Assembly (NCBI RefSeq): GCF_023278185.1
Contig: NZ_CP066356.1
Location: 4,642,001 to 4,706,000, forward strand
Source: Bradyrhizobium elkanii USDA 76
GTDB lineage: Bacteria > Pseudomonadota > Alphaproteobacteria > Rhizobiales > Xanthobacteraceae
DNA length: 64,000 nucleotides
Reading direction: 5' to 3'
Shown: positions 29,417 through 42,450 of the stretch, one piece after another
Numbering within the stretch: position 1 is the stretch's first letter
How the letters are laid out: each line of letters starts with the position of its first letter
Notes under the pieces: generated by a model
Seen by the model: the letters and a program-made list of their open reading frames with translations, nothing else
The model's database searches: none
What the model was told of the DNA's origin: nothing
Position numbers and translations under genes: made by a program

Positions 29417-29869
29417 CTAGCCCCTTCCGCGATACGTCGCGACGCCCTGATCGGGAACCCAGACGCCCTTCGGCAGCCTTCCGGTCTGGAAGAACACGTC
29501 GATCGGGATGCCGCCGCGCGGATACCAGTAACCGCCGATCCGCAGCCATTTCGGTTTGATTTCCTCGACGATGCGCTTCCCGATCATGACGGTGCAATCC
29601 TCGTGGAAGGCGCCGTGATTGCGGAAGCTCGCCGCATATAGTTTAAGCGACTTAGATTCCAGGAGCCACCGGCCCGGCACATAGTCGAGCACCAGATGGG
29701 CGAAGTCCGGCTGGCCGGTGATCGGGCAGACCGAGGTGAATTCCGGGATAGCGAAGCGCACCAGATAATCCGTGCCGGCCTGCGGATTGGGGACGCGGTC
29801 GAGCACCGCCTTGTCCGGGCTATCCGGCCACGCGACGGCACGGCCGAGTTGCAGGGTTTTCTTCGCCAT
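29417..29869 (-). CDS. queF: NADPH-dependent 7-cyano-7-deazaguanine reductase
   Basis: 150 aa from the ATG at 29869, preceded by AAGGA at 8-bp spacing; this is the short single-domain QueF. The catalytic Cys is in [21 protein letters not shown], followed by [22 protein letters not shown] with the catalytic Asp/His/Glu region and [16 protein letters not shown]. It reduces preQ0 to preQ1 in queuosine tRNA modification. It stands alone, convergent with the low-GC hypothetical gene. Confidence 0.95.
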   Translation of the reverse strand: MAKKTLQLGRAVAWPDSPDKAVLDRVPNPQAGTDYLVRFAIPEFTSVCPITGQPDFAHLVLDYVPGRWLLESKSLKLYAASFRNHGAFHEDCTVMIGKRIVEEIKPKWLRIGGYWYPRGGIPIDVFFQTGRLPKGVWVPDQGVATYRGRG

Positions 29870-29947
29870 GGGCCTCATCCTTGTGAGAGAGGCCGAAATG
29901 AACGGAAGCGGGCGGTTCGTCAACCGTCCGCGTGCGGGGGCAGGGTG

Positions 29948-30931
29948 CTACGCGGGCGCGGCAGTCTGGATCAGGACCAAGCGGTCTTGGCCGGATTCAC
30001 AGCCCCAGACCTCGCCGGGCCGGCCATCGAGTTGCCGGACATTTGCGCCGGCGCGGTCGCTCGGAAAGGCGTTGAAGGTCGCGCCCACCGGATCGAAGCG
30101 CATGATCGCGTTGGCCGAGAAATCGGTGAGCCAGACCTTGTCCTTGTCGTCGACATAGACGGCATAGGTCCGTGGATTGCTGCCGGGTAGCTTCCAGGCC
30201 CTCCACGTCGCGTCGGCGGGATCGTGCACCGACACGTTGCCGCTGTTCCATTCGCTGACCCAGATCCGCCCCCGCGAATCCGACCACACCCGTCGCGCGC
30301 CCTGTTTCGGCGTCGGCGGCTGGACCACGCTGGCGTTGCCGGTCGCACGGTCAATCCGTGCGATATAGCTGCCGGCAAGCGAGGCGTACCAGATGTCGCC
30401 GTTTGGGGTCACGGTGACGCCGTAGGGGCCGACGCCGCGCGGTGCCTCGAACACCTTCATCTCACCGGATTTCGGATCGAGCCGGCCGTAGAAGCCGGAC
30501 TGGCCGGTGAACCAGTAGACGCCGCGCTTGTCGAACACACCGGTATTGAGATTGGCGTCAGCGGCTTTCTCAGGCAGGCGGAACAGCGTCACCTTGTGGT
30601 CGCCGGGGTCGACGCGGGCGATCGCATTCTGCCCGCCCTCGGTTACCCATGGCGCGCCGTCGGGGCCGATCGTGACGCCGTGCGGGGCCGCACCCTTGCC
30701 GAGGCTGACCAGCTTGACCGCACTGTCGCGCGGATTGAGCCGGCCCAGCGCACCGCTGCGCTGGCCCGTGAACCAGACGGTGCCATCGGGCGCCGGCGTG
30801 ACATCGTGCAGGCCGGTCCCGGCATCGACGTTGAAATATTTCACCCGGAACGGCGTCTGGGCATCCTGCGCCTGCGCTCTCGTGGTCAAAATCGCGGCAG
30901 TGGTGGAGGCGAGAAACTGGCGACGGTTCAT
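29948..30931 (-). CDS. Tat-exported Vgb-like beta-propeller (virginiamycin B lyase family)
   Basis: 327 aa from the ATG at 30931. The N-terminus has a twin-arginine-like signal (MNRRQFLASTTAAILTTRAQA). The rest is a repeated propeller with blades such as DVTPAPDGTVWFTGQ, HGVTIGPDGAPWVTEGG, YGVTVTPNGDIWYASL and SDSRGRIWVSEWN. This is the SMP-30/Vgb streptogramin lyase class, but many such periplasmic proteins have no tested activity. An alternative upstream start is possible because the frame stays open to 31102. No antibiotic cluster is nearby. Confidence 0.85.
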   Translation of the reverse strand: MNRRQFLASTTAAILTTRAQAQDAQTPFRVKYFNVDAGTGLHDVTPAPDGTVWFTGQRSGALGRLNPRDSAVKLVSLGKGAAPHGVTIGPDGAPWVTEGGQNAIARVDPGDHKVTLFRLPEKAADANLNTGVFDKRGVYWFTGQSGFYGRLDPKSGEMKVFEAPRGVGPYGVTVTPNGDIWYASLAGSYIARIDRATGNASVVQPPTPKQGARRVWSDSRGRIWVSEWNSGNVSVHDPADATWRAWKLPGSNPRTYAVYVDDKDKVWLTDFSANAIMRFDPVGATFNAFPSDRAGANVRQLDGRPGEVWGCESGQDRLVLIQTAAPA

Positions 30932-30952
30932 TGCGTTATCCCGGCTTCGTGA

Positions 30953-32389
<1,437 letters not shown>

Positions 32390-32436
32390 CGCCCCAACTT
32401 GATCGGGACCCAACAAACGCAAAAAGGGAGGTCGGG

Positions 32437-33573
32437 ATGAGCGACGGCAAAAGCGGTCTGCAACTGCGTTCGCTGCTCAAGAAGAATGGCGAGCTGGAGA
32501 TATCGCTGGTCAATGTCCCGACCCCCGAGCCCGGCCCCGACGAGGTCGTGGTCCGGGTCGAGGCGACCCCGATCAATCCGTCCGATCTCGGTCTTCTGAT
32601 CGGCCCGGCCGACATGTCGGCCGCCAAGGTCTCCGGCAGCAAGGAATTGCCCGTGGTGACCGCGCGCGTGCCGGAAGCGGCATTGGCGGGCCTCGCCGCG
32701 CGGCTCGACGAGTCCATGCCGGTCGGCAATGAAGGTGCCGGCGTCGTGATCAGGACCGGTTCATCGGATGCGGCGAAAGCGCTGATGGGCCGCACCGTCG
32801 CAATGATCGGTGGCGCGATGTACGCGCAATACCGCACGCTGCGCGTCAACGAATGCCTGCCGCTGCCCGACGGCACCACGCCGGCGGAAGGCGCGTCCTG
32901 CTTCGTCAATCCGCTGACCGCGCTCGGCATGACCGAGACGATGCGGCGCGAGGGGCACAAGGCGCTGGTGCACACGGCGGCAGCGTCCAATCTCGGCCAG
33001 ATGCTCAACAAGATCTGCCTCAAGGACGGCATCGGCCTCGTCAACATCGTGCGCAACAAGGAGCAGGCCGACATCCTGCACAAGATCGGCGCCAAGCATG
33101 TCGTCGATTCCTCCGCGCCCGATTTCATGGACAAGCTCACCGGCGCGCTGGTCGAGACCGGCGCCACCATCGCCTTCGATGCGATCGGCGGCGGCAAGCT
33201 CGCGGGCCAGATCCTGGTCGCGATGGAGACCGCGATCAACAAGACCGCCAAGGCCTATAGCCGCTACGGCTCGAATGTGCACAAGCAGGTCTATGTCTAC
33301 GGCAGCCTCGACACGCGCTCGATCGAATTGCCGCGCGGCTTCGGCATGGCCTGGGGTGTCGGCGGCTGGCTGCTGTTTCCGTTCCTGATGAAGATCGGTC
33401 CGGAGGCCGGCAACAAGCTGCGCCAGCGCGTGGTGGCCGAGTTGAAGACGACCTTCGCCAGTCACTACACCAAGGTGGTCTCGTTGCAGGAGACCCTGCA
33501 GCTCGACAACATCGCGGTCTACAACAGGCGCGCGACCGGCGAGAAATTCCTGATCAACCCGAACAAGGGCTGA
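32437..33573 (+). CDS. Zinc-binding-dehydrogenase-like MDR oxidoreductase
   Basis: 378 aa from the ATG at 32437, with AGGGAGG at good spacing. GroES-like N-terminal half (PGPDEVVVRVEATPINPSDLGLL) and a Rossmann nucleotide domain (HKALVHTAAASNLGQMLNKI, then KHVVDSSAPDF). The typical GxGxxG glycine loop is replaced by HTAAASNLGQ, seen in quinone-oxidoreductase-like MDRs. No catalytic zinc cysteine cluster is visible. It is cytosolic; substrate unknown. It is a second gene after eno on the same strand, 48 bp away. Confidence 0.85.
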   Translation: MSDGKSGLQLRSLLKKNGELEISLVNVPTPEPGPDEVVVRVEATPINPSDLGLLIGPADMSAAKVSGSKELPVVTARVPEAALAGLAARLDESMPVGNEGAGVVIRTGSSDAAKALMGRTVAMIGGAMYAQYRTLRVNECLPLPDGTTPAEGASCFVNPLTALGMTETMRREGHKALVHTAAASNLGQMLNKICLKDGIGLVNIVRNKEQADILHKIGAKHVVDSSAPDFMDKLTGALVETGATIAFDAIGGGKLAGQILVAMETAINKTAKAYSRYGSNVHKQVYVYGSLDTRSIELPRGFGMAWGVGGWLLFPFLMKIGPEAGNKLRQRVVAELKTTFASHYTKVVSLQETLQLDNIAVYNRRATGEKFLINPNKG

Positions 33574-33585
33574 GGATCGAAACGC

Positions 33586-33617
33586 AAAGGGCCGTCGCGA
33601 CAGGGGCGGCCCTTTTG
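33586..33617 (+). terminator. Rho-independent-like terminator after the MDR gene
   Basis: AAAGGGCCG (33586-33594) pairs with CGGCCCTTT (33607-33615), and TTTTGC continues the T-rich tail. It lies 13 bp after the stop of the oxidoreductase and before the FMN reductase gene. Confidence 0.75.
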
Positions 33618-33744
33618 CTTTGCATAGACCAATTCGGTGAAACGCTGCGTTTCCGGAACTGGACGATCCATGCACTTGCATCTTTCCTGGTGCGCCGGTA
33701 GGTGAGGGTCACCAGTTTCACGCGCAACCCGAGGGGAATTTGCT

Positions 33745-34296
33745 ATGGCCTATCACATCGTCACCATCGTCGGCAGCATCCGCAAGCAGAGCTTCTCGCT
33801 CAAGATCGCCAATGCGCTGGCCAAGCTTGCACCGGCGTCGCTGAAGCTCGATGTGACGACGCTTCAGGAAATTTCCTTCTTCAACCAGGACCTCGAGGCC
33901 GCGCCGCCGGCGGACTGGCTCGCCTTCCGCGAGAAGCTGCAGAAGTCGAACGGCGTGCTGTTCGTGACCCCCGAATACAACCGCTCGATCCCGGGCGTGT
34001 TGAAGAACGCCATCGACGTTGCCTCGCGGCCCTACGGCAAGAGCTCGTTCATCGGCAAGCCGATCGGCATCATCGGCAATTCGCCCGGACCGCTCGGCGG
34101 CGTCAACGCGGTGAAGCACCTGCAGAACATCCTGCCGGGCATTTCCGGCCCGATCCTCGGTCAGCCCGAAACCTATCTCAACGGCGTCGGCGATGCCTTC
34201 GACGACAACGGCGAACTGACCAAGGAGTCGCTCGAGGGCGTGCTGCAGCAATATCTCGACGCCTTCGCGGCCTTTATCGAAAAGCAGAACCGCTGA
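33745..34296 (+). CDS. NADPH-dependent FMN reductase family protein
   Basis: 183 aa with GAGGGGAA before the start. It has the flavodoxin-like fold of ArsH/YieF-type reductases: VTIVGSIRKQSFSLKIANALAKLAP at the FMN phosphate site, FVTPEYNRSIPGVLKNAIDVASRP, and IGIIGNSPGPLGGVNAVKHLQNIL. It reduces FMN or quinones and may act as a quinone or chromate reductase. It stands alone between a terminator and a family B repeat. Confidence 0.92.
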   Translation: MAYHIVTIVGSIRKQSFSLKIANALAKLAPASLKLDVTTLQEISFFNQDLEAAPPADWLAFREKLQKSNGVLFVTPEYNRSIPGVLKNAIDVASRPYGKSSFIGKPIGIIGNSPGPLGGVNAVKHLQNILPGISGPILGQPETYLNGVGDAFDDNGELTKESLEGVLQQYLDAFAAFIEKQNR

Positions 34297-34300
34297 GCAA

Positions 34301-34417
34301 GAGTCCCGTTCCGATTGAATCGGAACGGGACTCTGAACTTGTCTTGACGCGTTTTCTTCACGCGAACCGGTATCCATCCCGGATCAAGTCCGGGACAGGC
34401 TTCGCTCGAAAACGCTC
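34301..34417. repeat. Dispersed intergenic hairpin repeat, family B, copy 2
   Basis: A perfect 15-bp stem, GAGTCCCGTTCCGAT (34301-34315) and ATCGGAACGGGACTC (34319-34333), with loop TGA. It is followed by GTTTTCTTCACGCGAACCGG, a second stem (ATCCCGGA / TCCGGGA) and CAGGCTTCGCTCGAAAACGCT. Order and spacing match the copy at 23470-23586; both stems differ by paired changes. Confidence 0.87.
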
Positions 34418-34447
34418 CGGTTCAGCGTTCGTTAACCCCATGGCCGC

Positions 34448-34774
34448 ATGCTCGCGGCCATGGTTTCCCGCACACGCCTCAAATCGATTCTGACCGGGCT
34501 CGCCCTCTATACGCTGGCGGCGCTGATGGTCGGCTATTTCGGCGTCAACGCCTACACCGGCAAATACGGCTTGAACGCGCGCCAGGAGCTCGATCAGGAG
34601 ATCATCGCGCTGACCTCCGAGCTGGCGCGGCTGAAGAAGGAGCGGGCCGAGGGCGAGCAGCGGGTGTCGCTGCTGCGGTCGGACCGGGTCGATCCCGACA
34701 TGCTGGACGAGCGCGCGCGCTTCCAGCTCGACTACGCCAATCCGCGCGATCTCGTTCGGATCAACAAGTACTGA
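34448..34774 (+). CDS. ftsB: Septum formation initiator / FtsB-like protein
   Basis: 108 aa. One TM helix (about 15-35, GLALYTLAALMVGYFGVNAYTG) and a coiled coil (about 45-78, LDQEIIALTSELARLKKERAEGEQRVS) match DivIC/FtsB. It is a bitopic cell-division protein that works with FtsL and FtsQ. The gene sits between eno and pdhA, the usual place in Rhizobiales, which supports the call. Confidence 0.9.
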   Translation: MLAAMVSRTRLKSILTGLALYTLAALMVGYFGVNAYTGKYGLNARQELDQEIIALTSELARLKKERAEGEQRVSLLRSDRVDPDMLDERARFQLDYANPRDLVRINKY

Positions 34775-34936
34775 CGACGCGTTCTCAAATTTCAAAATCA
34801 CACGCGCGCTATCACAAAAATGTCGCGCTGCGCTGCAGTGCGGCATAGCAAAATTCCATCGGGCGAACGCAATCCTTCCAAGGCGATTTGAGTTGGGTTA
34901 GAGAGGGTTCTCCGACTTCTCTCACCCGGAATTGCC

Positions 34937-35956
34937 ATGGCCGCACCCAAGAAAAGCGTCGCAAAAGAATCAGGGCAGGAGAAGGCCGGCTCTCCCCCCG
35001 AATTCACCAAGGAGCAGGAGCTCAAGGCACTGCGGGACATGCTCCTGATCCGGCGCTTCGAGGAGAAGGCCGGTCAACTCTACGGCATGGGTGCGATCGG
35101 CGGGTTCTGCCATCTCTATATCGGCCAGGAAGCGGTCGTGGTCGGCATGCAGATGGCGCTGAAGCCGGGCGACGAGGTCATAACCGGCTACCGGGACCAC
35201 GGCCACATGCTGGCCTGCGACATGGAAGCCAAGGGCGTGATGGCCGAATTGACCGGACGCCGCGGCGGCTATTCCCGCGGCAAGGGCGGCTCCATGCACA
35301 TGTTCAGCAAGGAGAAGCACTTTTACGGCGGTCACGGAATCGTGGGCGCGCAGGTCTCGCTCGGCACCGGCCTTGCGTTCGCCAACCGCTATCGCGGCAA
35401 CGATAACGTCAGCGTGACCTATTTCGGCGACGGCGCGGCCAACCAGGGCCAGGTCTACGAAAGCTTCAACATGGCGGAGCTGTGGAAGCTGCCGGTGATC
35501 TACGTGATCGAGAACAACCGCTATGCGATGGGCACCTCGGTGTCGCGCGCATCGGCCCAGCAGGATTTCTCCAAGCGCGGCGCCTCCTTCAACATTCCGG
35601 GCAAGCAGATCGACGGCATGGACGTGCGCGCGGTCAAGGCCGCCGCCGATGAGGCCGTGGCCTGGTGCCGCGGCGGCAACGGTCCGATGATTCTGGAGAT
35701 GCAGACCTACCGCTACCGCGGCCACTCGATGTCCGATCCGGCCAAGTACCGCACGCGCGAGGAGGTCGAGAAAGTGCGTCACGACCAGGACCCGATCGAG
35801 CAGGTGCGCAACCGCTTGCTGGCCTCGGGCGTCAGCGAGCAGGAGCTGAAGGCGATCGACGCCGAGGTGCGCGAGATCGTCAACGCGGCCGCCGACTTCG
35901 CGCAGCACGATCCGGAGCCGGATCCGGCCGAGCTCTACACCGACATCTACCGCTGA
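34937..35956 (+). CDS. pdhA: Pyruvate dehydrogenase E1 component subunit alpha
   Basis: 339 aa. Thiamine pyrophosphate motif begins with [15 protein letters not shown] and ends ENNRYAMGT. Other signatures are [57 protein letters not shown] and the phosphorylation-loop equivalent [19 protein letters not shown]. It decarboxylates pyruvate together with PdhB. First gene of the pdhA-pdhB-orf-pdhC-orf-orf-lpd run, all on the plus strand. The promoter is probably in the 160 bp after ftsB. Confidence 0.97.
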   Translation: MAAPKKSVAKESGQEKAGSPPEFTKEQELKALRDMLLIRRFEEKAGQLYGMGAIGGFCHLYIGQEAVVVGMQMALKPGDEVITGYRDHGHMLACDMEAKGVMAELTGRRGGYSRGKGGSMHMFSKEKHFYGGHGIVGAQVSLGTGLAFANRYRGNDNVSVTYFGDGAANQGQVYESFNMAELWKLPVIYVIENNRYAMGTSVSRASAQQDFSKRGASFNIPGKQIDGMDVRAVKAAADEAVAWCRGGNGPMILEMQTYRYRGHSMSDPAKYRTREEVEKVRHDQDPIEQVRNRLLASGVSEQELKAIDAEVREIVNAAADFAQHDPEPDPAELYTDIYR

Positions 35957-35999
35957 CCCACCGCGCAGACGAATTTCAAGACCGATTTCGGGAGCCGAT

Positions 36000-37406
<1,407 letters not shown>

Positions 37407-37411
37407 CGCCG

Positions 37412-37717
37412 ATGGCCGGTCCCAAGGAGCAGCCGCTGCCGCCTGACGTGATGGGCCGCGACGATGCCATCGAGGTGCTGCGCGCCTTCGTCGTCGATGG
37501 CGGCCTGTCGATCGCGTTCCAGCGCGCTTTCGAGGAGCCGGACATGTGGGGGCTGATGCTGGTCGACATCGCCCGCCACGCCGCGCGCGCCTATGCGCGC
37601 GAGAGCGAATACACCGAGGACGAGGCGCTCGCGCGCATCGTCGAGATGTTCGAAGCCGAAATCGCCCGGCCGACCGACATGGGCCAAACCAAACCGCGGT
37701 CGCAACAAGGTCACTGA
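37412..37717 (+). CDS. DUF5076-like small protein in the pdh operon
   Basis: 101 aa, starting 5 bp after the pdhB stop and ending 2 bp before pdhC, so it is tightly in the operon. Sequence features: LPPDVMGRDDAIEVLRAFVVDGG, LSIAFQRAFEEPDMWGLMLVDIARHAARAYA, and YTEDEALARIVEMFEAEIA. It is acidic, alpha-helical and cytosolic. It matches the DUF5076 pattern known between pdhB and pdhC in Bradyrhizobium-type genomes. Its place suggests a structural or regulatory role in the complex, but nothing in the sequence shows which. Confidence 0.82.
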   Translation: MAGPKEQPLPPDVMGRDDAIEVLRAFVVDGGLSIAFQRAFEEPDMWGLMLVDIARHAARAYARESEYTEDEALARIVEMFEAEIARPTDMGQTKPRSQQGH

Positions 37718-37719
37718 CA

Positions 37720-39087
37720 ATGCCGATCAATATTCTCATGCCCGCGCTGTCGCCGACGATGGAAAAGGGCAACCTCGCCAAGTGGCTCAAGAAAGAGGGC
37801 GACAAGGTCAAGTCCGGCGACGTGATCGCGGAGATCGAGACCGACAAGGCGACGATGGAAGTCGAGGCAGTCGATGAAGGCACGATCGCCAGGATCCTGG
37901 TGCCCGAGGGCACGCAGGACGTGCCGGTCAACGACGTCATCGCGGTCATGGCCGGCGACGGCGAGGATGTGAAGGCGGCGGCCAGCGCCGGAGCAGGCGC
38001 AGCACCGGCGGCGAAACCCGCCGAGGCGCCGAAGCCGGCTGCCCAGGCCGCGGCGCCGGCGGCGGCTCCCGCACCGGTCGCGACGCCTGCACCAAAGCCG
38101 GCCGCAGCGCCCGCAGCGGCGCCTCAGGCCGCTGCACCCGCCGCGCAGGCCAACGGCCACGCCCGCGTCTTCTCATCGCCGCTGGCGCGCCGGCTGGCAA
38201 AAGAAGCCGGCATCGATCTCGCCCGCATCACCGGCACCGGCCCGCATGGCCGGGTCATCGCGCGCGACGTCGACGAGGCCAAGTCCGGCAAGGGCCTGAA
38301 GGCGCCGGCGGCCGCGCCCGCCGCGGGCCCGAGCATCGCGCCGTCGATGTCGGACAAGCAGATCCTCGCGCTGTTCGAGCCGGGCTCCTACGAGGTGGTG
38401 CCGCATGACGGCATGCGCCGCACCATCGCGCAGCGTCTCACTGCCTCGGTGCAGAACGTCCCGCACTTCTACCTCACCATCGACTGCGACATCGGCAAGC
38501 TGCTCGCCGCGCGCGAGGAGATCAACGCCGCAGCGCCGAAGGACAAGGAGAAGAAGCCGCTCTACAAGATCTCGGTCAACGACTTCGTCATCAAGGCGAT
38601 GGCGGTCGCGTTGCAGAAGATTCCGAACTGCAACGTCAGCTGGACCGAAGGCGGCATGCTCAAGCACAAGCATTCCGACGTCGGCGTCGCGGTGGCGATG
38701 CCGGGCGGCCTGATCACGCCGATCATCCGCAAGGCCGAGACCAAGACGCTCTCGACCATCTCCACCGAGATGAAGGATTTCGCCGCGCGCGCCCGCGCCC
38801 GCAAGCTGAAGCCGGAGGAATATCAGGGCGGCACCACCGCGGTCTCCAACCTCGGCATGTACGGCATCAACCACTTCACTGCCGTGATCAATCCGCCGCA
38901 TGCCTCGATCCTCGCGGTCGGCACCTCGGAGGAACGTCCGGTGGTGCGCGGCGGCAAGATCGAGATCGCGCACATGATGAGCGTGACCCTGTCGTGCGAT
39001 CACCGCGCGATCGACGGCGCGCTCGGCGCCGAACTGATCGGCGCCTTCAAGCAGCTGATCGAAAACCCCGTGATGATGATGGTGTGA
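37720..39087 (+). CDS. pdhC: Pyruvate dehydrogenase E2, dihydrolipoyl acetyltransferase
   Basis: 455 aa. Lipoyl domain at 1-80 (Lys in [12 protein letters not shown]), a long Ala/Pro linker at about 85-145, a peripheral subunit-binding domain at about 148-185 (SSPLARRLAKEAGIDL, GTGPHGRVIARDV), and the acetyltransferase core at about 225-455 with the catalytic HRAIDG near the C-terminus (SCDHRAIDGALGAEL). It transfers acetyl groups to CoA and forms the core of the complex. Its lipoyl domain is nearly identical to that of PdhB. Confidence 0.97.
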   Translation: MPINILMPALSPTMEKGNLAKWLKKEGDKVKSGDVIAEIETDKATMEVEAVDEGTIARILVPEGTQDVPVNDVIAVMAGDGEDVKAAASAGAGAAPAAKPAEAPKPAAQAAAPAAAPAPVATPAPKPAAAPAAAPQAAAPAAQANGHARVFSSPLARRLAKEAGIDLARITGTGPHGRVIARDVDEAKSGKGLKAPAAAPAAGPSIAPSMSDKQILALFEPGSYEVVPHDGMRRTIAQRLTASVQNVPHFYLTIDCDIGKLLAAREEINAAAPKDKEKKPLYKISVNDFVIKAMAVALQKIPNCNVSWTEGGMLKHKHSDVGVAVAMPGGLITPIIRKAETKTLSTISTEMKDFAARARARKLKPEEYQGGTTAVSNLGMYGINHFTAVINPPHASILAVGTSEERPVVRGGKIEIAHMMSVTLSCDHRAIDGALGAELIGAFKQLIENPVMMMV

Positions 39088-39099
39088 CGGGCATCCGCC

Positions 39100-39276
39100 A
39101 TGTACGCGATCTACGGTCCGTACGTTCTGCTCGCGGCCGTCGCCGTCGCGTTGCTCGTCGCGGTCAACCGCGACATGATATCGACGATCCAGTTCAGGAT
39201 CATGATGATCGGCGCCACGGTGCTGGCGCTGGCGTGGTCCGTGTTCCTCGGTGCGGTATGGCGGGAGTACGGATGA
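39100..39276 (+). CDS. Two-TM microprotein in the pdh operon (58 aa)
   Basis: Starts 12 bp after the pdhC stop. The product begins MYAIYGPYVLLAAVAVALL, has a first TM at about 5-21, a short loop NRDMISTIQ and a second TM at about 31-50, and ends GAVWREYG. Its stop TGA (39274-39276) is followed at once by the ATG of the next small gene. Two hydrophobic helices and tight spacing argue for a real membrane protein. No family recognised. Confidence 0.62.
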   Translation: MYAIYGPYVLLAAVAVALLVAVNRDMISTIQFRIMMIGATVLALAWSVFLGAVWREYG

Positions 39277-39519
39277 ATGGCCGGCACGGCTCGCACGCGC
39301 TGGCCCTGGATCTCGTTGTTGCTGTCGGCCGCGCTGGTCTGCAATCCGGTCGGGTTCGATTTTCTGCACTCCGCGTTCTTCGCCGGCGAACAGCTGGCGC
39401 GGAACATCGCCCAGCCGATCGTGCTGACGGCCCTGGCCATCATGGCCCTGGCGATCGGGCTCGAATGGCTGGTCAGGTCGTTGATCGCAAGAAGCCGCGC
39501 CCGCGGCGCCACACGTTGA
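39277..39519 (+). CDS. Small membrane protein in the pdh operon (80 aa)
   Basis: The ATG directly abuts the stop of the 58-aa gene; the stop lies 17 bp before lpdA. Two hydrophobic segments (about 12-30, ISLLLSAALVCNPVGFDFL, and about 45-66, IVLTALAIMALAIGLEWLV) are followed by a basic tail (RSLIARSRARGATR). It is an inner-membrane protein by this pattern, with no motif for function. Together with the preceding ORF it makes a two-gene insert between pdhC and lpdA. Confidence 0.7.
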   Translation: MAGTARTRWPWISLLLSAALVCNPVGFDFLHSAFFAGEQLARNIAQPIVLTALAIMALAIGLEWLVRSLIARSRARGATR

Positions 39520-39536
39520 GTTGAACGGGAGCCGCC

Positions 39537-40958
39537 ATGGCCGACACATCCTTTGACGTCATCATCATCGGCTCCGGCCCCGGCGGCTACGTGACCGCGA
39601 TCCGCGCCGCGCAGCTCGGCTTCAAGACCGCGATCGTCGAGAAATCCTATCTCGGCGGCATCTGCCTGAACTGGGGCTGTATCCCGACCAAGGCGCTGCT
39701 GCGCTCAGCCGAGATCTATCACTACATGCAGCATGCCAAGGATTACGGCCTGTCGGCCGACAACGTCTCGTTCGATCCGAAGGCGGTGGTGCAGCGCTCG
39801 CGCGGCGTCTCGAAGCGCCTCAATGACGGCGTCGGCTTCCTGATGAAGAAGAACAAGGTCACGGTGATCTGGGGCGAGGCCACGATCGATGCGCCCGGCA
39901 AGATCACGGTGAAGAAGTCGGCGGTCGAGGCGCCGAAGGGCGCCAGCGGCGAGGGCACCTATCAGGCCAAGCACATCATCGTGGCGACCGGCGCGCGGCC
40001 GCGCGTGCTGCCCGGGCTCGAGCCCGACAAGAAGCTGGTCTGGACCTATTTCGAGGCGATGGTGCCGGAGCGGATGCCGAAATCGCTGCTGGTGGTCGGC
40101 TCCGGCGCGATCGGCATCGAGTTCGCCTCGTTCTTCCACACCATGGGCGCCGATGTCACCGTGGTCGAGGTGCTGCCGCAGATCCTCCCGGTCGAGGATG
40201 CGGAAATCGCAGGGCTCGCCCGCAAGCGGTTTGAGAAGATGGGGATCAAGATCCTCACCTCGACCAAGGTGACAAAGCTCGAGAAGAAGGCCGACAGCGT
40301 GGTTGCGACCATCGACGACGGCAAGGGCCAGCCGCAGACCAAGGAGTTCGAGCGCGTGATCTCGGCGGTCGGCGTGGTCGGCAATATCGAGAATCTCGGG
40401 CTGGAGAAGCTCGGCGTCAAAACCGACCGCGGCTGCATCGTGATCGACGGCCTCGGCAAGACCAACGTTCCCGGCATCTATGCGATCGGCGACGTCGCGG
40501 GACCGCCGATGCTCGCGCACAAGGCCGAGCATGAGGGCGTGATCTGCATCGAGGCGATCAAGGGCCTGCATCCGCATCCGATGGACAAGCTGATGATCCC
40601 GGGCTGCACCTACTGCAACCCGCAGGTCGCCTCCGTCGGCCTCACCGAGGCCATGGCCAAGGAAGGCGGCCGCGAGATCCGCGTCGGCCGCTTCCCGTTC
40701 GTCGGCAACGGCAAGGCGATTGCGCTCGGCGAGGACCAGGGCCTCGTCAAGGTGGTGTTCGACAAGAAGACCGGGCAGCTGCTCGGCGCCCACATGATCG
40801 GCGCCGAAGTCACCGAGCTGATCCAGGGCTATGTGGTGGCGATGAATCTGGAGACCACGGAAGAGGAACTGATGCACACCGTATTCCCGCATCCGACCTT
40901 GTCGGAAATGATGAAGGAAGCAGTGCTCGATGCCTACGGGCGCGTGCTGAATATCTGA
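39537..40958 (+). CDS. lpdA: Dihydrolipoyl dehydrogenase (E3)
   Basis: 473 aa. FAD motif FDVIIIGSGPGGYVTAIRAAQLG; redox pair in GGICLNWGCIPTKALLRSAE; NAD motif LLVVGSGAIGIEFASFFHTMG; VPGIYAIGDVAGPPMLAHKAEHEG; and C-terminal His-Glu in HTVFPHPTLSEMMKEAVLDAYGR. It reoxidises the lipoyl groups of PDH (and often other 2-oxoacid complexes). Last gene of the pdh operon, 17 bp after the small membrane gene. Confidence 0.97.
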   Translation: MADTSFDVIIIGSGPGGYVTAIRAAQLGFKTAIVEKSYLGGICLNWGCIPTKALLRSAEIYHYMQHAKDYGLSADNVSFDPKAVVQRSRGVSKRLNDGVGFLMKKNKVTVIWGEATIDAPGKITVKKSAVEAPKGASGEGTYQAKHIIVATGARPRVLPGLEPDKKLVWTYFEAMVPERMPKSLLVVGSGAIGIEFASFFHTMGADVTVVEVLPQILPVEDAEIAGLARKRFEKMGIKILTSTKVTKLEKKADSVVATIDDGKGQPQTKEFERVISAVGVVGNIENLGLEKLGVKTDRGCIVIDGLGKTNVPGIYAIGDVAGPPMLAHKAEHEGVICIEAIKGLHPHPMDKLMIPGCTYCNPQVASVGLTEAMAKEGGREIRVGRFPFVGNGKAIALGEDQGLVKVVFDKKTGQLLGAHMIGAEVTELIQGYVVAMNLETTEEELMHTVFPHPTLSEMMKEAVLDAYGRVLNI

Positions 40959-40981
40959 GGCCGCGGACGGCGGCCACGGTC

Positions 40982-41085
40982 CCGTCATCCTGAGGAGCGC
41001 GTCTCGAAGGATGCACGGCCCGGATCGAGCAGCGGGGCTCGTCGCCCTTCGAGACGGCCGCTGCGCGGCCTCCTCAGGGTGACGG
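40982..41085. repeat. Dispersed intergenic repeat, family A, copy 2
   Basis: Begins CCGTCATCCTGAGGAG, contains TCTCGAAGGATGCACGGCCCGG and CCCTTCGAGACGGCCGCTGCGCGGCC, and ends CTCAGGGTGACGGG. It shares order and sequence with the copy at 19012-19144 and lies between lpdA and thrC. It may serve as transcription end of the pdh operon. Confidence 0.8.
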
Positions 41086-41130
41086 GTCCGACAAAACGAA
41101 TTCGCAAAGAAAAAAGAAAGAGCGCATCTC

Positions 41131-42372
<1,242 letters not shown>

Positions 42373-42382
42373 CGCCTCATCC

Positions 42383-42413
42383 GAAGGGCCATCTTGTCGA
42401 AAGGTGGCCCTTC
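42383..42413. terminator. Hairpin after thrC
   Basis: GAAGGGCCA (42383-42391) pairs with TGGCCCTTC (42405-42413), 13-base loop. The 3' flank is AAAAATG, with no T run on the plus strand. It could be a partial terminator between thrC and the next gene. Confidence 0.5.
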
Positions 42414-42450
42414 AAAAATGATACGACAAAGAACACTGAGGGAGAACGTG

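Noticed and set aside
29948..30931. Antibiotic resistance gene (virginiamycin B lyase)
   Set aside because: The fold matches, but Tat export and lack of a resistance context make a resistance claim unsupported.
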